Source: an uncultured Desulfovibrio sp.
GTDB lineage: Bacteria > Desulfobacterota > Desulfovibrionia > Desulfovibrionales > Desulfovibrionaceae
Assembly: GCA_937926875.1 (NCBI GenBank)
Contig: CALBAX010000010.1
Location: forward strand, 1 to 7,643
Length of the DNA: 7,643 nucleotides
Reading direction: 5' to 3'
Shown: one piece after another, positions 6,744-7,643 of the stretch
Numbering within the stretch: the first letter of the stretch is position 1
How the letters are laid out: every line of letters starts with the position of its first letter
Position numbers and translations under genes: made by a program
Notes under the pieces: model-generated
Told to the model about the DNA's origin: nothing
What the model saw: the letters and a program-made list of their open reading frames with translations, nothing else
Database searches by the model: none

Positions 6744-6775
6744 AGAACAAAAGCCCGTCCTCAAGGAAGACGGGC
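6744..6775 (-). terminator. Rho-independent terminator after the DUF523 gene
   Basis: Read on the minus strand, GCCCGTC and GACGGGC (plus positions 6769-6775 and 6753-6759) form a seven-bp GC-rich stem around a nine-base loop, followed directly by TTTTGTTCT. It lies about 27 nt beyond the DUF523 stop codon and separates that transcript from the metY leader. Confidence 0.82.
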
Positions 6776-6801
6776 GACGACGGCAGTGACCTTCCACAGG
6801 C

Positions 6802-7242
6802 CTAGATATATTCGGGCAGATGCTCCTCGGTGTACAGGGCGAAACCGGCCTCACGCAGCATGCGTGCCCACAGCCCGTCGCCGGGACAAAGGGTGCGGCT
6901 GAACGTGCCGTCATAAATCTGCCCCACACCACAGGAGGGCGAACGGCGCTTGAGGATGGCAGCCGCGCAGCCGTGCCTGCGGGCTATCTCCATGGCCAGA
7001 CGGGCCCCCCGGAGGAAATCCTCCGTCAGATCCCTGCCATCCTGCGACAGGACACGCCCCGCCCTTATCTCGCACGGCGGACGGGGCACGGGCAGGCAGG
7101 CCAGCCCTTCGGGACAGGCCGTGATTGCCTCGCCCCTGCGCACCAGTTCCCGGACCGCAGCACAGACGTTGGTCCCGCCATCATAGCGGCAATATTCTCC
7201 GGCCAGACAGGCACTGACCACAAAACGGCACGCACGCGTCAT
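6802..7242 (-). CDS. DUF523 protein, TudS-like [4Fe-4S] desulfidase candidate
   Basis: A 146-residue cytoplasmic protein that matches the DUF523 family along its whole length: VSACLAGEYCRYDGG (9-23), ACPEGLACLPVPRPP (42-56), DLTEDFLRGA (71-80), and KRRSPSCGVGQIYDGTFS (98-115). The family includes the thiouracil desulfidase TudS, which uses a [4Fe-4S] cluster held by three cysteines to remove sulfur from thio-pyrimidines. The likely equivalents here are Cys12, Cys43 and Cys104, with Glu45 and Ser101 close to the expected active site; this is inferred from motif position. The protein has ten cysteines, more than the three needed. The start is ATG at 7242, which overlaps the upstream stop in TGATG and has GGAG five bases before it; a GTG at 7245 is also in frame but sits too close to that site. 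A terminator follows. DUF523 membership is secure; activity on thiouracil or 4-thiouridine compounds is not. Confidence 0.9.
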   Translation of the reverse strand: MTRACRFVVSACLAGEYCRYDGGTNVCAAVRELVRRGEAITACPEGLACLPVPRPPCEIRAGRVLSQDGRDLTEDFLRGARLAMEIARRHGCAAAILKRRSPSCGVGQIYDGTFSRTLCPGDGLWARMLREAGFALYTEEHLPEYI

Positions 7243-7520
7243 CACAGCTCCGCATTCTGGCGCTGGGCTATGGCCAGTTCGCGGCGTTCGGCCATCCCGG
7301 CTCTGACGGCACGTTTCATGGCCTCTTCGGCAGACTGTACCACAGGGACATTGGTGTAATACAGGGCGCCGCTGTCCAGACCATTCTCTTCCTGGACGCG
7401 GTCATAATGCTGCCAGGCAGGGCTCAGGGCCACAAGACGCGGCGTGACGACCGCAAAAAAGACCCACAGGCCGACGCCCCAGAGGACAAGCTTGGTCATC
7501 TTGAAGATTCTGTCATTCAT
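7242..7520 (-). CDS. Small single-span membrane protein of unknown function
   Basis: A 92-residue protein I do not recognise. Residues about 9-27 (TKLVLWGVGLWVFFAVVTP) form one membrane helix preceded by a short basic N-terminus, which suggests a cytoplasmic N-terminus. After it come ALSPAWQHYDRVQEENGLDSGALYYTNV with clustered aromatic residues, then a charged, probably helical tail rich in Ala, Glu, Arg and Gln (AEEAMKRAVRAGMAERRELAIAQRQ, split across residues 64-88). No catalytic motif is visible. The ATG at 7520 is chosen because GGTGATC, complementary to the very end of 16S rRNA beyond the core anti-SD, lies just upstream; an in-frame ATG at 7565 lies inside a terminator stem and is rejected. 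Its stop overlaps the DUF523 start by one base, so the two are translationally coupled and may work together. Confidence 0.72.
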   Translation of the reverse strand: MNDRIFKMTKLVLWGVGLWVFFAVVTPRLVALSPAWQHYDRVQEENGLDSGALYYTNVPVVQSAEEAMKRAVRAGMAERRELAIAQRQNAEL

Positions 7521-7549
7521 GAGGATCACCCTACACCGGAACATCCGGG

Positions 7550-7583
7550 AAAAAAAGGGGGCCATCTCCAGAACGGCCCCCTT
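7550..7583 (-). terminator. Strong rho-independent terminator of the gene at the right edge
   Basis: On the minus strand AAGGGGGCC and GGCCCCCTT (plus positions 7575-7583 and 7555-7563) pair perfectly for nine bp around an 11-base loop. The stem runs directly into a T-run of seven (plus A-run 7550-7556). It lies about 15 nt beyond the stop codon at 7599-7601 and only 29 nt upstream of the small membrane-protein start. Confidence 0.9.
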
Positions 7584-7598
7584 GATTGCAGATGTTAC

Positions 7599-7643
7599 TT
7601 AGATCTTGGCCGTGATTTCGGGGAAGACCTTGTAGAACATGAT
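7599..7643 (-). CDS. C-terminal end of an unidentified minus-strand gene (cut by window edge)
   Basis: Fourteen codons followed by TAA are visible, ending in the peptide IMFYKVFPEITAKI. Of the minus-strand frames, this one ends naturally just before the strong terminator and has a normal amino-acid composition; a second frame reads a Ser/Arg-rich peptide typical of a shadow frame, and the third does not stop here. Fourteen residues are too few for me to name the family. Confidence 0.55.
   Translation of the reverse strand: MMFYKVFPEITAKI

Noticed and set aside
6652..6750. N-terminal extension of MetY to the TTG at 6750 (33 extra residues) or to the ATG at 6678
   Set aside because: The extension would start in the terminator of the DUF523 gene and does not resemble MetY; the ATG at 6651 has a good ribosome site and the family N-terminus.
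6820..7359. A 179-codon plus-strand frame antisense to the DUF523 and small membrane-protein genes
   Set aside because: The DUF523 family match on the minus strand is unambiguous and the plus-strand product has no motif.
1..7643. Mobile elements, CRISPR arrays, tRNA or rRNA genes, phage or defence genes
   Set aside because: I saw no spaced direct repeats, terminal inverted repeats around a transposase, clover-leaf or rRNA-like sequence, and no gene of those families; the gene content is housekeeping and envelope.

Overview
The window is GC-rich, densely coded bacterial DNA with strong G/C preference at third codon positions. Gene content and protein style suggest a Desulfovibrio-like sulfate reducer (Desulfovibrionaceae): an RluA-type pseudouridine synthase fused to a dephospho-CoA kinase, an SH3/NlpC-P60 lipoprotein of the type I associate with Desulfovibrio, and a DUF523 protein. 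The assignment is an inference from resemblance, not from a database search. Nothing looks like a mobile element, prophage, CRISPR array, tRNA or rRNA.

Left half (2-5241, + strand): five genes are packed head to tail and are probably one operon whose promoter lies upstream of the window. They are the C-terminal part of a MATE-family exporter (cut by the window edge), a DUF2156 acyltransferase-like protein, a lipoprotein NlpC/P60 cell-wall peptidase with SH3 domains, a 531-residue RluA/CoaE fusion, and a YbaK-type aminoacyl-tRNA deacylase. Gaps are 15, 9, -1 and 27 nt. The first three look like envelope functions. The last two are housekeeping functions (RNA modification, CoA synthesis, translation quality control).

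Middle (5242-5385): a short convergent intergenic region holding a strong GC-rich hairpin that can end transcription from both sides, plus two smaller hairpins.

Right half (5386-7643, - strand): metY (O-acetylhomoserine sulfhydrylase) has its own leader and candidate promoter. Upstream of it is a translationally coupled pair, a 92-residue single-span membrane protein followed by a DUF523 protein related to [4Fe-4S] thiouracil desulfidase TudS. The pair ends at a rho-independent terminator just before the metY leader. At the right edge are the last 14 codons of another minus-strand gene, followed by a very good terminator.

The most notable items are the RluA-CoaE fusion with an atypical kinase motif set, the Cys-rich DUF523/TudS-like protein beside a sulfide-assimilating enzyme, the hairpin-rich metY leader, and a terminator placed about 29 nt upstream of the small membrane-protein gene. 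I saw no convincing wholly new system here; most of the window is ordinary core genome.
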